A stretch of 64,000 nucleotides of DNA from Parabacteroides sp. PM6-13 (GCF_029892605.1 NZ_JARXWF010000002.1:186001-250000); one strand, 5' to 3'; numbered from the stretch's first letter, positions 36,789 through 45,724 are shown. Notes: generated by a model not told the origin, from the sequence alone. Translations and numbers: made by a program.

Positions 36789-39700
36789 ATGAAAACTCAT
36801 TCGACCCCTTTTCTTTACAGGTGCCAACATCTATTCGCCCTGTTTCTGTTATTATCGTTAGTAAGTAACCAATACCTGTCCGCTCAGCGGGTCATAAACA
36901 TCAACCAGGAAAGCTCCGGCTTGAGGAGTGCCCAACAACTGCTGCCGGAACAGCTCCCCCACTCTTTCTTTGGAGCATCCAAACAGGCACGCACCTTTGA
37001 CCTCAACCCACAACTAAAATCGTTGACTGCGGAATCTACGGGTGATATCCTCTTGCTCGATCTTTTCGGCGACAAACAATACCGCGCCTTGATTGAACAG
37101 GTGACGCCCGACTATAACGGCATCACTGCTATCACCGCCAAGGTGGAAGGCACCAATTTCGGCTATTGCTATATATCTGTCTCCGACGAGGGTGCGCTGA
37201 TACATGTTGAATTAGGAGAAAAGAACGAATATTATATCGGCACGGTAAATAGCGAATCCGGCTATCTGCAGGAATATTCCAAAACGGCTTTAGACAAAAA
37301 CAGGCTGGACTGCCAATGGGTCGTGCCCCTGGAAACGCCCAAAGCAATATTTTCCGCGACAGGACAACACACCCCTACCCTCTCCTCTCTCAATACGCGA
37401 GCGGGTGAATCAGAGGAGGCTACCATCAATGTGATGGTGGTCTATACACAGAAAGCGGAGGCATGGATAAAGACACAGCGTGACCCATCGATGGAACACG
37501 CCATTGCTGCGGCTATGCAAAAAGCCAATACAGCATCAAAAAACTCTCACCTTGGCATCACATTCAACCTGGTCTATAGCTATAAGACCGACTACGAAGA
37601 GGTGGACTCCAGTGCTGACTTAGACCACCTGACCAACCCGAGTGATGGACAGATGGACGAGGTACACGCGCTTCGAAGAGCCTACGATGCGGACCTGGTC
37701 ATGTTTGTTCCTATGGTTGATTTCACCGGAGGATTGGGTTGGCTTCTCTCCTCAGAGAACGGTAGCCCGGCTCATGGCTTTGCCCTTTCGCGCGTCCAAC
37801 AGCTTAGTTGGACCACTACCATGGTGCATGAAATGGCACATAACATGGGATGCGGGCATCATAACGATCAGAAAGAACAAGCCGGTCCGGGGCTGTTTCC
37901 CTATTCCGGTGGATGGAGGGGAGTCATCAACGAAGAGAATAAGTGCACGATCATGACCTATGGCGATAAGTCCTATTGGGACAACGGCGTTTCTTATACC
38001 GAAATCCCATACTTTTCCAATCCTGATATACTCTACCCTGAATCGAACGTTTATATTGGCAGTACTGCCACAGCCAATAACGCTCAGACCCTTCGACAAA
38101 CCAAACATGTGGTAGCCACCTACAAAGAGTTAATCAACAACACCCTACTGACCGATTTAACGATAAACAACGTGACAGTTGAGGGTTTTGATCCCGACAA
38201 AACCAAATACACCTATGAGACCGACGCAAAAACAATTACCATCGATGGTACAGTTTCTGCAGGAGCCACATTAGATGGTAGTGTCACAAATGCCATGTTA
38301 AACAACGGAGAGAACACCTTTACGCTTTCGGCTACCTCCGCGGATGGCACCTACCGGAAAGCCTATACCGTTATAGTCAATCGCACCGCTTCGGCTTGTG
38401 AGTCCTCTCCAAGCCGCCCCTCTTTCAGCGGCGATGTATCGGCCTCGTCAGGAGAGGATGCCTTACACCTCAACATGGAGGCAGGGCCTCTGGTGTTGGA
38501 AAACGAATTCACCGTTGGTTTAATGCATGGCTACTCACCGATTTATATACGCTCCAGTGAAAATTCATCCACCTGTTATACGTATGGAGATGGGGGCTCT
38601 TATGGTGTGTATCGTAAAATCCAAAAAATCAAAGTAACAGAAAGCGGCAGCTATAAGATTGTCGCAGACAAAGCGCTTATACTAACTCTGTTTGATGCTG
38701 AAGAGCCTTCATGCGGCAGTTTCCTCAACTCTTCGGGCTATTACAAAGGAGACGGCATCACCTCCTATTCAAACAATGTAACGGTCAATCTGGAAGCCAA
38801 TACAACCTATTATCTGTCTGCCATGCTCTATTCGTCTCCGAGTGGAGTATTTCAGATCGCCATAGAGGGTCCCGGCATAGGCTATACCGAAACGGATTTC
38901 CCCGAAGGAATGAATTATACCTACATCGCTGTCAACCAATCAGACAATAAGATCGCCATGCACAGTCCTACTGCCGACTTCAGAAGATTACCAGAAGGTA
39001 ATTATACGATCTATGGCGTTCCCTATGCTTACGGAAGCCAGGCAGACAGCTTTATCGGTAAGAGCGTTGCTGAAATCCAGAGTGCAGCCTGCGTAATCCT
39101 CAGTAGCACCTCTATCAACATGACGGTATCCGCCGGTGTTATCAACGCGGAAGCGCCACGCATCAGCCAACAGCCACAAAAAGCCACCTACACCAAAGAC
39201 GATACGGCTACGCCATTGAAGGTGACCGCCGCCGTCAGCGACGGAGGTACGCTATCCTACCAATGGTATAGTAACACCACTGATAAAACGACCGACGGCA
39301 CCTCGCTCGGCTCTGCCAATGGTGCGCAGACCGATACCTATACACCTTCTACGTCCACAATAGGAACAACCTATTATTACGTGATCGTAACCAACACCAA
39401 CCAAGCCGTCAATGGCAAAAAGGAGGCAACGACAACCAGTAATATCGTGGCTATAACTGTCGAAGCTGTTCCCACCTACGGAGTCAGTATAGGCAGTTTC
39501 TCCGGGGGAAGCGTCCGCGCCTCCTCGCCAAGTTCAAGTAATGGCTCGGCTATTCCTTCGGGAGAAACCGTAACATTGACGATTGCTGTTGCCGACGGAT
39601 ACCTATTGGAAACCATCGCGGCTTATCAAACCGGCAATCAGGAAACAAACGTAGCTTTGAGTGGATCCGGCAACGAAGATGGCGCGACGCGCACCTTTGT

Positions 39701-40610
39701 TATGCCCACTTATGCCGTGACGGTAACCGCCACCTTTAAGAAAACGCAGGAGAAGCAGGATGAAGAAGCGGTTGAATCCGTGAAAGAGGCGGTCGAAGGA
39801 GGCTCTTACCGTGTCACAGAGACAGCCGGCAATACGGAGGAGTCTGTCCGAACATGGATTGTCAGTACCCTAAACACCCTATTCGGTAGCTCGCTTAATG
39901 TAGAGTTTCGCTCGTCGGGATCGCCTGTTGTCGGGAATGTAGAAATAAAATCCTTCTCACCAGCCGTAGCGGGAACAGCAGAGTCACCCGAAGGGCAGAA
40001 CGGCTCGTTCACGTTCAACGTAACCTTAACACTTGGTGCCACGACATTATCGACCAAGACAACATCAGGCACTATCCTTGCCCTGCCCTATTCGGTCGTA
40101 CCCAAAAAGAATATTGAGCTGTCTCTGGTGAACGAATTAACGATACGTGTTCTCAACATGGGCAATGTAGCCACCGACGAATTGACCCTGGCTCTTTCCG
40201 GCACGCACGCAGATGCTTTTATTCTTCCGTCGAGCACCATAGCCAGTCTGGCTATCGGAGCAGACACTACGATTGTACTGTCGATGAAAGATGACTTACA
40301 GCCAGGCACCTACAAGGCGATATTATCCGTTAGCGCGGAAGAGCTACCCGCTGTCTCGCAAGAGATCTCCTGTGTGGTAACAGGAACGGCCCTCGAGGAG
40401 ACGCGCGCAGAAACGCTGAAAGCAGGGGTACAAAACGGAACATTATATGTCAGCGGATTAACTCCGGGCAAGCCCTGGAGCGTATATACGATTTCCGGCG
40501 TACTCATCCATCATCGCCTGGCAAAGGAGAGTGAAGAGCAGGTAAGCCTTCTCGCTCGCGGTGTATATATTATCACATCCGGCGACCGCAGAATCAAAGT
40601 CGTGTATTAG
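36789..40610 (+). CDS. Secreted metzincin metalloprotease with T9SS-like C-terminal sorting domain
   Basis: A 1273-aa multidomain protein. Signal peptide to about residue 33 (ending YLSAQ); propeptide-like region to about 205; zinc protease domain about 210-440 with HEMAHNMGCGHH (metzincin zinc site) and a Met-turn in CTIMTYG. Then a cadherin-like beta-sandwich (TDLTINNVTVEGFDPDKTKY), a prepeptidase-type beta domain, an Ig-like domain (TLSYQWYSNTTDKTT), a bacterial-repeat domain (DGYLLETIAAYQ, FVMPTYAVTVTATF) and a C-terminal segment (WSVYTISGVLIHH, ARGVYIITSGDRRIKVVY) resembling type IX secretion sorting domains. It is probably displayed on the surface or secreted to degrade host or dietary protein. 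No T9SS machinery gene lies in the window; a DUF6383-like domain is the alternative reading of the C-terminus. Confidence 0.83.
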   Translation: MKTHSTPFLYRCQHLFALFLLLSLVSNQYLSAQRVININQESSGLRSAQQLLPEQLPHSFFGASKQARTFDLNPQLKSLTAESTGDILLLDLFGDKQYRALIEQVTPDYNGITAITAKVEGTNFGYCYISVSDEGALIHVELGEKNEYYIGTVNSESGYLQEYSKTALDKNRLDCQWVVPLETPKAIFSATGQHTPTLSSLNTRAGESEEATINVMVVYTQKAEAWIKTQRDPSMEHAIAAAMQKANTASKNSHLGITFNLVYSYKTDYEEVDSSADLDHLTNPSDGQMDEVHALRRAYDADLVMFVPMVDFTGGLGWLLSSENGSPAHGFALSRVQQLSWTTTMVHEMAHNMGCGHHNDQKEQAGPGLFPYSGGWRGVINEENKCTIMTYGDKSYWDNGVSYTEIPYFSNPDILYPESNVYIGSTATANNAQTLRQTKHVVATYKELINNTLLTDLTINNVTVEGFDPDKTKYTYETDAKTITIDGTVSAGATLDGSVTNAMLNNGENTFTLSATSADGTYRKAYTVIVNRTASACESSPSRPSFSGDVSASSGEDALHLNMEAGPLVLENEFTVGLMHGYSPIYIRSSENSSTCYTYGDGGSYGVYRKIQKIKVTESGSYKIVADKALILTLFDAEEPSCGSFLNSSGYYKGDGITSYSNNVTVNLEANTTYYLSAMLYSSPSGVFQIAIEGPGIGYTETDFPEGMNYTYIAVNQSDNKIAMHSPTADFRRLPEGNYTIYGVPYAYGSQADSFIGKSVAEIQSAACVILSSTSINMTVSAGVINAEAPRISQQPQKATYTKDDTATPLKVTAAVSDGGTLSYQWYSNTTDKTTDGTSLGSANGAQTDTYTPSTSTIGTTYYYVIVTNTNQAVNGKKEATTTSNIVAITVEAVPTYGVSIGSFSGGSVRASSPSSSNGSAIPSGETVTLTIAVADGYLLETIAAYQTGNQETNVALSGSGNEDGATRTFVMPTYAVTVTATFKKTQEKQDEEAVESVKEAVEGGSYRVTETAGNTEESVRTWIVSTLNTLFGSSLNVEFRSSGSPVVGNVEIKSFSPAVAGTAESPEGQNGSFTFNVTLTLGATTLSTKTTSGTILALPYSVVPKKNIELSLVNELTIRVLNMGNVATDELTLALSGTHADAFILPSSTIASLAIGADTTIVLSMKDDLQPGTYKAILSVSAEELPAVSQEISCVVTGTALEETRAETLKAGVQNGTLYVSGLTPGKPWSVYTISGVLIHHRLAKESEEQVSLLARGVYIITSGDRRIKVVY

Positions 40611-40620
40611 AAACTTTTTG

Positions 40621-40648
40621 AATCACCCCGGAATAGGCTGGGGTGATT
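40621..40648. terminator. Hairpin between convergent protease and small sorting-domain gene
   Basis: AATCACCCC (40621-40629) and GGGGTGATT (40640-40648) form a perfect 9-bp stem with a 10-nt loop, located between two convergent stop codons. No T-tract follows, so it is a weak bidirectional terminator at best. Confidence 0.5.
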
Positions 40649-40650
40649 GC

Positions 40651-40989
40651 TTAATGGATGGATATTTTGCGAACAAAGGCCGGGCCGATACGGACGATAT
40701 AAAAGCCCTTTTCCAGGTTCACCGGATATTCGCCGGAGGAGACTTTCATCTCGATCTCCTTCACCTTGGTGCCGACTACACTGAAGATTTCCATCTTGCT
40801 TCCGACTGGAGCGTTGGATACGGAAATGCGGTTTTCACTAACGGATATTTTGGGCTCGTCGTTTTCCTCTTCTACAATTGTTGTTTTGGGGGATACAACA
40901 GCTCTGGTGTCTGTTTTTCTTTCTTGTGCCGAAAGCCATACACCCGTTTGTAAAAGAAGCAGTATGCTGATACAATAGACTATTCTCAT
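40651..40989 (-). CDS. Small secreted protein consisting mainly of a T9SS-like C-terminal domain
   Basis: A 112-aa product: signal peptide (MRIVYCISILLLLQTGVWLS, then AQE), a polar linker of about 20 residues (KTTIVEEENDEPK), and a beta-rich segment of about 60 residues to the end (ISVSNAPVGSKMEIFSVVG, then GFYIVRIGPAFVRKISIH). This matches the pattern of type A sorting domains: hydrophobic-Y/F-x-x-x-G, G-x-Y-I/V-V, and a final basic-hydrophobic strand. There is no room for a functional cargo. The ATG at 40989 is chosen because the promoter box TACATTTG lies at 41008-41015, across the alternative start at 41010. It converges on a protease with a similar C-terminus. Function unknown. Confidence 0.72.
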   Translation of the reverse strand: MRIVYCISILLLLQTGVWLSAQERKTDTRAVVSPKTTIVEEENDEPKISVSENRISVSNAPVGSKMEIFSVVGTKVKEIEMKVSSGEYPVNLEKGFYIVRIGPAFVRKISIH

Positions 40990-41007
40990 CTTCTCGCCCA
41001 CTTTATG

Positions 41008-41015
41008 CAAATGTA
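41008..41015 (-). promoter_or_regulatory. Promoter -7 box of the small sorting-domain gene
   Basis: TACATTTG on the minus strand (plus-strand CAAATGTA) fits TAnnTTTG exactly; 19 nt upstream is TTTT in place of TTTG. The implied leader is only about 12 nt, which fixes the start codon at 40989. Confidence 0.5.
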
Positions 41016-41071
41016 GGAAGATTTCCTCACATGGAAAACATTTTACGATTATTTCACCGATGCGATGACGT

Positions 41072-41986
41072 TCAAACAGGTATAACCATTCCCTCGTTCC
41101 CGGCGATGGTGTCGGGGAAAACAGCCTGTGCCTCCGTCAGAAGAGGGGTCATATCATCGTAGCGTGCCGAATAGTGGCCAATAACCAGCTTTTTCACTTT
41201 TGCTTGTCGGGCAATCTCCGCTGCTTGTCGGGCTGTCGAGTGGTAGGTTTCTTTGCTTCGAACCAGGTCTTCCTCGGCGAATGTCGCTTCGTGGTATAGG
41301 AGATCAACCCCTTCGATCAACGGAATAATATCTTCCGAGTAGGTCGTATCGGAGCAGTAAGCAAAGCTCTTAGGACGCACAGCGGAGCGGGTCAATCGCG
41401 CATTCGGAACCACCGTGCCATCGGGCGTCACGAAATCAGCTCCCTGTTTTATATCCTTTATCATACGCACAGGCACTTGATAAAAATCAATCATTTCACG
41501 AATAATATGCGCCTCCTTCTGCTTCTCCCGAAAGAGATATCCGCAACAGGGGATCCGGTGTTTCAACGGAATGGAATAGACCTCTATGGAGCGATCCTCC
41601 ATAATCAGCTCGTGCTTATGCGGATCTACCTCCCGAAACACTACCTTATAAGGCAGATGATTACAAAACTGCGCCAGCATAGAGGTGAGGTAATCATTCA
41701 CCTCGGCAGGACCATATACCAACAGATCACCTATCCTTCCCAACATGCCCAACGTAGAGATCAGCCCGGGCAATCCAAAGCAATGATCACCATGCGCATG
41801 AGTGATAAAAATATGGTTAAGCCGGTTGAAACGGATCCGCCCGCGCCGCATCTGAAGCTGAGTGCCTTCACCGCAGTCTACCATAAAAAGCTTTTCCCGC
41901 AATCGGACAATTTGTGAAGAGGGTAAGTGACGGGTGGTAGGAAGAGCAGAACCGCAACCTAAAATATGAATATCAAAATCAGCCAT
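41072..41986 (-). CDS. rnz: Ribonuclease Z
   Basis: A 304-aa metallo-beta-lactamase-fold endonuclease that matures the 3' ends of tRNA precursors. Zinc ligands are seen in THAHGDHCFGLPG and in later histidines/aspartates (YCSDTTYSEDIIPL, LYHEATFAEED, KLVIGHYSARYDD). The N-terminal ILGCGSALPTTRHLPSSQIV is typical, and the length is normal for the short (bacterial) form. It is monocistronic: its promoter box lies at 42009-42016 and its 3' side faces the small secreted protein gene. Confidence 0.94.
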   Translation of the reverse strand: MADFDIHILGCGSALPTTRHLPSSQIVRLREKLFMVDCGEGTQLQMRRGRIRFNRLNHIFITHAHGDHCFGLPGLISTLGMLGRIGDLLVYGPAEVNDYLTSMLAQFCNHLPYKVVFREVDPHKHELIMEDRSIEVYSIPLKHRIPCCGYLFREKQKEAHIIREMIDFYQVPVRMIKDIKQGADFVTPDGTVVPNARLTRSAVRPKSFAYCSDTTYSEDIIPLIEGVDLLYHEATFAEEDLVRSKETYHSTARQAAEIARQAKVKKLVIGHYSARYDDMTPLLTEAQAVFPDTIAGNEGMVIPV

Positions 41987-42008
41987 TAAATCATCCTGTC
42001 TTTGCCTG

Positions 42009-42016
42009 CAAAGGTA
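42009..42016 (-). promoter_or_regulatory. Promoter -7 box of rnz
   Basis: TACCTTTG on the minus strand (plus CAAAGGTA), 23 nt upstream of the rnz start; no TTTG at -33 was found. Confidence 0.45.
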
Positions 42017-42089
42017 TTATAAAAACTTCTTTTAGGGGCAGGCATAGCAAAAAACTTCCATAAAATGAGGCATATTCGCAAAGAATACC

Positions 42090-42245
42090 TATATTTGTCC
42101 ACAAATGGAACTATAATGAACAAATGGTTTACTTTTTCAACGAGTAAACCTCACAATATGAACCTTAACTAACTTTTTCTTTTTGTTTAAAACGGTTAAA
42201 TGTGGAAACGGCCAGGCGTGAGCTTCGCCGTTTCTTTTGTTTTTG
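42090..42245 (+). ncRNA. Candidate small RNA or micro-ORF transcript
   Basis: A perfect -7 box, TATATTTG (42090-42097), starts a plus-strand stretch that ends in a good intrinsic terminator (stem GAAACGGC 42205-42212 with GCCGTTTC 42227-42234, then TTTTGTTTTT). The predicted transcript is about 140 nt. It contains a second hairpin (GGTTTAC 42126-42132 with GTAAACC 42144-42150) and an 18-codon ORF from 42118 (product MNKWFTFSTSKPHNMNLN). Genes on both sides lie on the minus strand, so the signals do not belong to them. No TTTG at -33 is visible. It could be a regulatory RNA, a peptide-coding message, or chance. Confidence 0.45.
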
Positions 42246-42274
42246 GATATGACGTCGCTGAAGCAAGTTTCGGA

Positions 42275-43453
42275 TCACTTCCTACCCACAATAACAACCT
42301 TTTCATTGTCAGACAGAAGCGTGGCGAAAAGATAGGTATCGCCCCCCTCTTCTATGCGGAGACGCGCGCGAAGTTCTTTGACGGAAAGAGGGAAGTTACG
42401 GGTGGTAATATGAGCCTGGGGGATTGTTTTTGATAGCTCACGACATAGTTGTTTATTGAACGAATGCACCGCCTGCACCTCAAAGATGCGCCCGGGGAAA
42501 TCGCCCACCCGCTCCGACGAGGTATAGAGGTGGCTGTTGACCGCCAGTTTCTCCACCCCATAGCGCTTAGCCACTGTTTTGAAGGCGCCGCCTTTAAGAA
42601 TCGAAGCGTTCGGTTCATACAGATAACGTCCGATAGCGGCTGCCGGTTTGACCACACAATCAACCTCTTCCTCCAAGGAGAAACAGAAGCTATCATATTC
42701 CTCCGGCGAGGTGAAATGAACACAATGTACCTCCGGCGAAGGAGAAGAACCGCGCCCGATGACATACAACAACTCTTTACAGTCGTTCTTTACCGAAACC
42801 ACATGGATCTCTTCTGTTCCCGGAAGCAGCTGCAAGCTCTGGCGCAGGTCGGCCATAGGGGATAATTTGGCAATCACCCGAGGGGCAATGGCTAATAATC
42901 GGGGCAGTGCCTCTGTCAGATCGGGCTCGCAGTCGGCAAGCGCAAACACACGACTATTACCCGTTCCCCGCCGAGCCGGATCGATGTAAAACAGATCGAT
43001 ATCCTCCAAGGAGGAACAAACAGCCATACCGTCCCCTTCGATCACCTCGATATTGATAGCCCCCAGACGCTCGAAATTATAGCGAGCAATCTCACAGTAA
43101 AACGGAAAACGTTCGACATAATAGAGCTTCTCCGCCTTTTGAGAGAGATAATAGCTATCCACCCCCAATCCACCGGTCAGATCAGCGATTCGCAACCCCG
43201 GAGGCATCAATCGTTGCTTATAGCGAGCAGTCGATTCGGAAGAACATTGCTCAGCAGCCAGACGAGAAGGAAAAAGCGCCTCCCGGGCAACCCATTCAGG
43301 CAGTTTATCCCGGACATGACGCCGGGCAACGATCTGATCGACAGCAAATGGCACATCGATCTCCGGATAGCGAGCCGCGCTCAATAAAAGTCGGTTGGGA
43401 TCGTCGTCGCGATGTTCATGCAGGAAGGTACGGAAGTGATCATCTAATTTCAT
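42275..43453 (-). CDS. SAM-dependent methyltransferase with THUMP-like domain
   Basis: A 392-aa protein. The Rossmann-fold methyltransferase core is at about 95-240: motif I in IADLTGGLGVDSYYLSQKA, the acidic residue after strand 2 (YYVERFPFYCEIARYNF), motif III in VIEGDGMAV, and FYIDPARRGTG as the catalytic-motif equivalent. The C-terminal part is the THUMP-like domain typical of this Bacteroidetes family (EVQAVHSFNKQLCRELSK, THITTRNFPLSVKELRARL). It probably methylates an RNA, but the target base is not known. It lies 23 nt downstream of a small lipoprotein gene, perhaps in one transcript. Confidence 0.82.
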   Translation of the reverse strand: MKLDDHFRTFLHEHRDDDPNRLLLSAARYPEIDVPFAVDQIVARRHVRDKLPEWVAREALFPSRLAAEQCSSESTARYKQRLMPPGLRIADLTGGLGVDSYYLSQKAEKLYYVERFPFYCEIARYNFERLGAINIEVIEGDGMAVCSSLEDIDLFYIDPARRGTGNSRVFALADCEPDLTEALPRLLAIAPRVIAKLSPMADLRQSLQLLPGTEEIHVVSVKNDCKELLYVIGRGSSPSPEVHCVHFTSPEEYDSFCFSLEEEVDCVVKPAAAIGRYLYEPNASILKGGAFKTVAKRYGVEKLAVNSHLYTSSERVGDFPGRIFEVQAVHSFNKQLCRELSKTIPQAHITTRNFPLSVKELRARLRIEEGGDTYLFATLLSDNEKVVIVGRK

Positions 43454-43476
43454 CGCCCAAACTTAAACAAAAAATA

Positions 43477-43998
43477 TCACCACCACAAATAGCCTGAGCC
43501 TTCCAACGGATCGATATCAGGCCAGTCGCCCTGTTGGTTTTTCACCCACCATTGGTTATAGAGTTCCCATACCTCCAACACCTCTTGGCCGGTAAGACAG
43601 TGGCTGCCCGACGGAGTCTTTTCGATCAGGACAGGTTGTTCGGAAGGATATACTTTATTGAGACGGATGCCTTCTACGATCCACAACAGACATTCGCCAA
43701 GGATATAAGTTCCGTCCTCCAGGTGGGAGGCAGACACACGAGAGGAAGAATTAATAGGGAAGTCTTCGATATGAGTCGTATCAGCTGCATATTCCAGGAG
43801 TTCAGGAATATCTTTCATTTGGAAAACAGGCATCTGAAGCCCCATACGCTCTCCGGAGGAAGAGGTGAGGTAACATTCGTAGGTTCCGTTTTTCAGCCGG
43901 AACACAAATTCACGGACATCGGGGTCGTTCAGATCAAAACTATAATCACAAGAGACGCATAAGACCCACACAAACAAAAGAGCGTATATTCGCTTCAT
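43477..43998 (-). CDS. Small lipoprotein of unknown function
   Basis: A 173-aa product starting MKRIYALLFVWVLCVSC, with lipobox LCVSC (Cys about residue 17). The start could be ATG 44004 or 43998; the longer frame to 44103 runs through the upstream repeat and is not credible. The mature part has FVFRLKNGTYECYLTSSSGE and an acidic, tryptophan-containing end (WPDIDPLEGSGYLWW). I recognise no family. A promoter box TATATTTG lies at 44034-44041. It is followed closely by the methyltransferase gene. Confidence 0.65.
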   Translation of the reverse strand: MKRIYALLFVWVLCVSCDYSFDLNDPDVREFVFRLKNGTYECYLTSSSGERMGLQMPVFQMKDIPELLEYAADTTHIEDFPINSSSRVSASHLEDGTYILGECLLWIVEGIRLNKVYPSEQPVLIEKTPSGSHCLTGQEVLEVWELYNQWWVKNQQGDWPDIDPLEGSGYLWW

Positions 43999-44033
43999 GG
44001 GCATCGATTTAAGTGTTCCACAAATGATACCAA

Positions 44034-44041
44034 CAAATATA
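44034..44041 (-). promoter_or_regulatory. Promoter -7 box of the small lipoprotein gene
   Basis: TATATTTG on the minus strand (plus CAAATATA) matches TAnnTTTG, about 30-36 nt upstream of the start codon. It lies just outside the left arm of the 44048-44147 tandem-repeat hairpin. Confidence 0.5.
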
Positions 44042-44047
44042 CGAAAA

Positions 44048-44147
44048 AATGAAGAATGAAGAGTGAAGAATGAAAAATCGTGTAGCAATCTTCGATTCTT
44101 CATTCTTCATTCTTCATTCTTCATTCTTCATTCTTCACTCTTCATTC
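44048..44147 (-). repeat. Two-armed ATGAAGA heptamer hairpin after hutH
   Basis: The arm at 44093-44147 is about seven copies of the 7-bp word TTCATTC (GAATGAA on the coding strand), with one variant CACTC unit. The arm at 44048-44080 is four copies of its complement. They pair almost throughout, across a 12-nt loop (TGTAGCAATCTT). The hutH stop codon TGA (44146-44148) is the first bases of the repeat, so the tract begins exactly where translation ends. The strong stem may protect or terminate the hut mRNA. Confidence 0.8.
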
Positions 44148-45639
44148 AAAAATGATTTCTCCTTAGGAAAGCGACCGTCTTATGTATCTCGGTGTACATA
44201 ACGATGTCGTCTTCAACAAAAGGGACCTCTTTGCGGAATTCTTTCAGGAATTTCTCCAGGATGGGCGATGTCTTAGCCGGGCGACGGAAGTCAATACCCT
44301 GCGCGGCGTTCATCAACTCAATAGCCAGGATATGATCCAGGTTATCCATGATCTTAAACAATTTGGTCGCGGCATTGGCACCCATGCTTACATGATCTTC
44401 CTGTCCGTTGCTGGACACGATGGAATCGCTGCTAGCCGGATAGCAATACATCTTATTCTGGCTTACCATACTGGCCGAGGCATATTGCGGAATCATAAAG
44501 CCGGAGTTCAAGCCGGGATTAGCCACCAGGAACTCGGGCAAGCCACGCAAGCCCATAATCAATTGCGCCACGCGCCGTTCGGAGATATTACCCAGCTCGG
44601 CCAGGGCAATAGCCAGGTAGTCATAAGCAAGCGCCAATGGCTGACCATGGAAATTACCTCCGGAGATGATCTTATCGTCGTCCGGGAATATCGTCGGGTT
44701 GTCGGTCACGGAGTTGATCTCAGTCAGGAGCACATTCGTGACATGATAAACCGCGTCCTTCGTAGCACCATGCACCTGAGGGATGCAGCGGAACGAGTAA
44801 GGATCCTGCACATGCGCTTTCGGACGACTGATCAATTCGCTTCCCTCCAACAGGCGACGAAACTCAGCGCCGGTCTCGATCTGTCCGCGGTGTGGACGTA
44901 TCTGTTGGATGCAATCCATAAAGGGATCGATCAGTCCGTCAAAGGCTTCGAGCGACAGAGCGGCGATCAGGTCGGCGCGTTTGCATATATTGAAAGCGCG
45001 CATCAGGGCGAACACCCCGTTGGCGCTCATAAACTGGGTACCGTTCAATAGAGCCAGTCCCTCTTTGCTTTTCAGCTTCACCGGTTTCCAGGCAAACTCA
45101 TCGAGCACGGCAATGGCTTCACGCTTCTTTCCTTTGTAGTACACATCCCCCACCCCGATCAGCGGCAGGAAGAGGTTCGCCAACGGAGCCAGATCGCCGG
45201 AGGCACCCAGCGAACCACGGTCGTAGACGATCGGCAATATGTCGTTATTGAAGAAGTCGAGGATGCGTTGCACGGTGATCACCTGCACGCCGCTATGTCC
45301 CAACGACAAAGCCTGTGCTTTCAATAGCATCATCAGGCGAACAATCACCGGGCTCACCTCGTCGCCTACACTGCAGGCATGGCTCTTGACGAGGTTTTCC
45401 TGCAACGTGCTGAGCTCGTCGGGCGAGATATTCTTATTACAAAGCGATCCGAAGCCGGTGGTGATGCCGTAGAGCGGCCCTGTCTGTTGTTCGATCTTAT
45501 GATCGAGGTAGTCTCTGCACTTCTGGATGCGGTCACGCACTTCGGCGGTGAGTTCCAGTTTCATGTTTGTGCCCAGAATCCGTTCGATAATCTCGAAGGT
45601 TAGCGGTTCCGAGCCGATATAATATACGTTATGTCCCAT
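44146..45639 (-). CDS. hutH: Histidine ammonia-lyase
   Basis: First step of histidine breakdown: histidine to urocanate and ammonia. The 497-aa length fits. The MIO cofactor triad Ala146-Ser147-Gly148 lies in RGSLGASGDLAPLA. Other family segments are LYGITTGFGSLCNKNISPDE, ALLNGTQFMSANGVFA and DNPTIFPDDDKIISGGNFHG. It is the last gene of the operon even though it acts first, 77 nt after fchA with a repeat hairpin between them. Confidence 0.96.
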   Translation of the reverse strand: MGHNVYYIGSEPLTFEIIERILGTNMKLELTAEVRDRIQKCRDYLDHKIEQQTGPLYGITTGFGSLCNKNISPDELSTLQENLVKSHACSVGDEVSPVIVRLMMLLKAQALSLGHSGVQVITVQRILDFFNNDILPIVYDRGSLGASGDLAPLANLFLPLIGVGDVYYKGKKREAIAVLDEFAWKPVKLKSKEGLALLNGTQFMSANGVFALMRAFNICKRADLIAALSLEAFDGLIDPFMDCIQQIRPHRGQIETGAEFRRLLEGSELISRPKAHVQDPYSFRCIPQVHGATKDAVYHVTNVLLTEINSVTDNPTIFPDDDKIISGGNFHGQPLALAYDYLAIALAELGNISERRVAQLIMGLRGLPEFLVANPGLNSGFMIPQYASASMVSQNKMYCYPASSDSIVSSNGQEDHVSMGANAATKLFKIMDNLDHILAIELMNAAQGIDFRRPAKTSPILEKFLKEFRKEVPFVEDDIVMYTEIHKTVAFLRRNHF

Positions 45640-45646
45640 ATTTTTA

Positions 45647-45724
45647 AATTATGAATGATGAATTATGAGTTATGAATTATGGGATCGGTGCAACCTCATA
45701 ATTCGTAATTCATAATTCATAATT
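45647..45724 (-). repeat. Two-armed AATTATG heptamer hairpin between fchA and hutH
   Basis: About five copies of AATTATG-type heptamers (45647-45681) face about four copies of the complement CATAATT (45697-45724) across a 15-nt loop. The fchA stop codon TGA (45717-45719) and its last codon lie inside the right arm. The tract fills almost the whole spacer. Confidence 0.8.

Noticed and set aside
36624-36830. Minus-strand frame of 68 codons across the terminator between the response regulator and the protease
   Set aside because: It spans a strong terminator and promoter of plus-strand genes and has no support of its own.
44093-44147. Possible CRISPR array (regularly repeated short word)
   Set aside because: Units are 7 bp with no spacers; it is a tandem repeat, and no cas gene is present.
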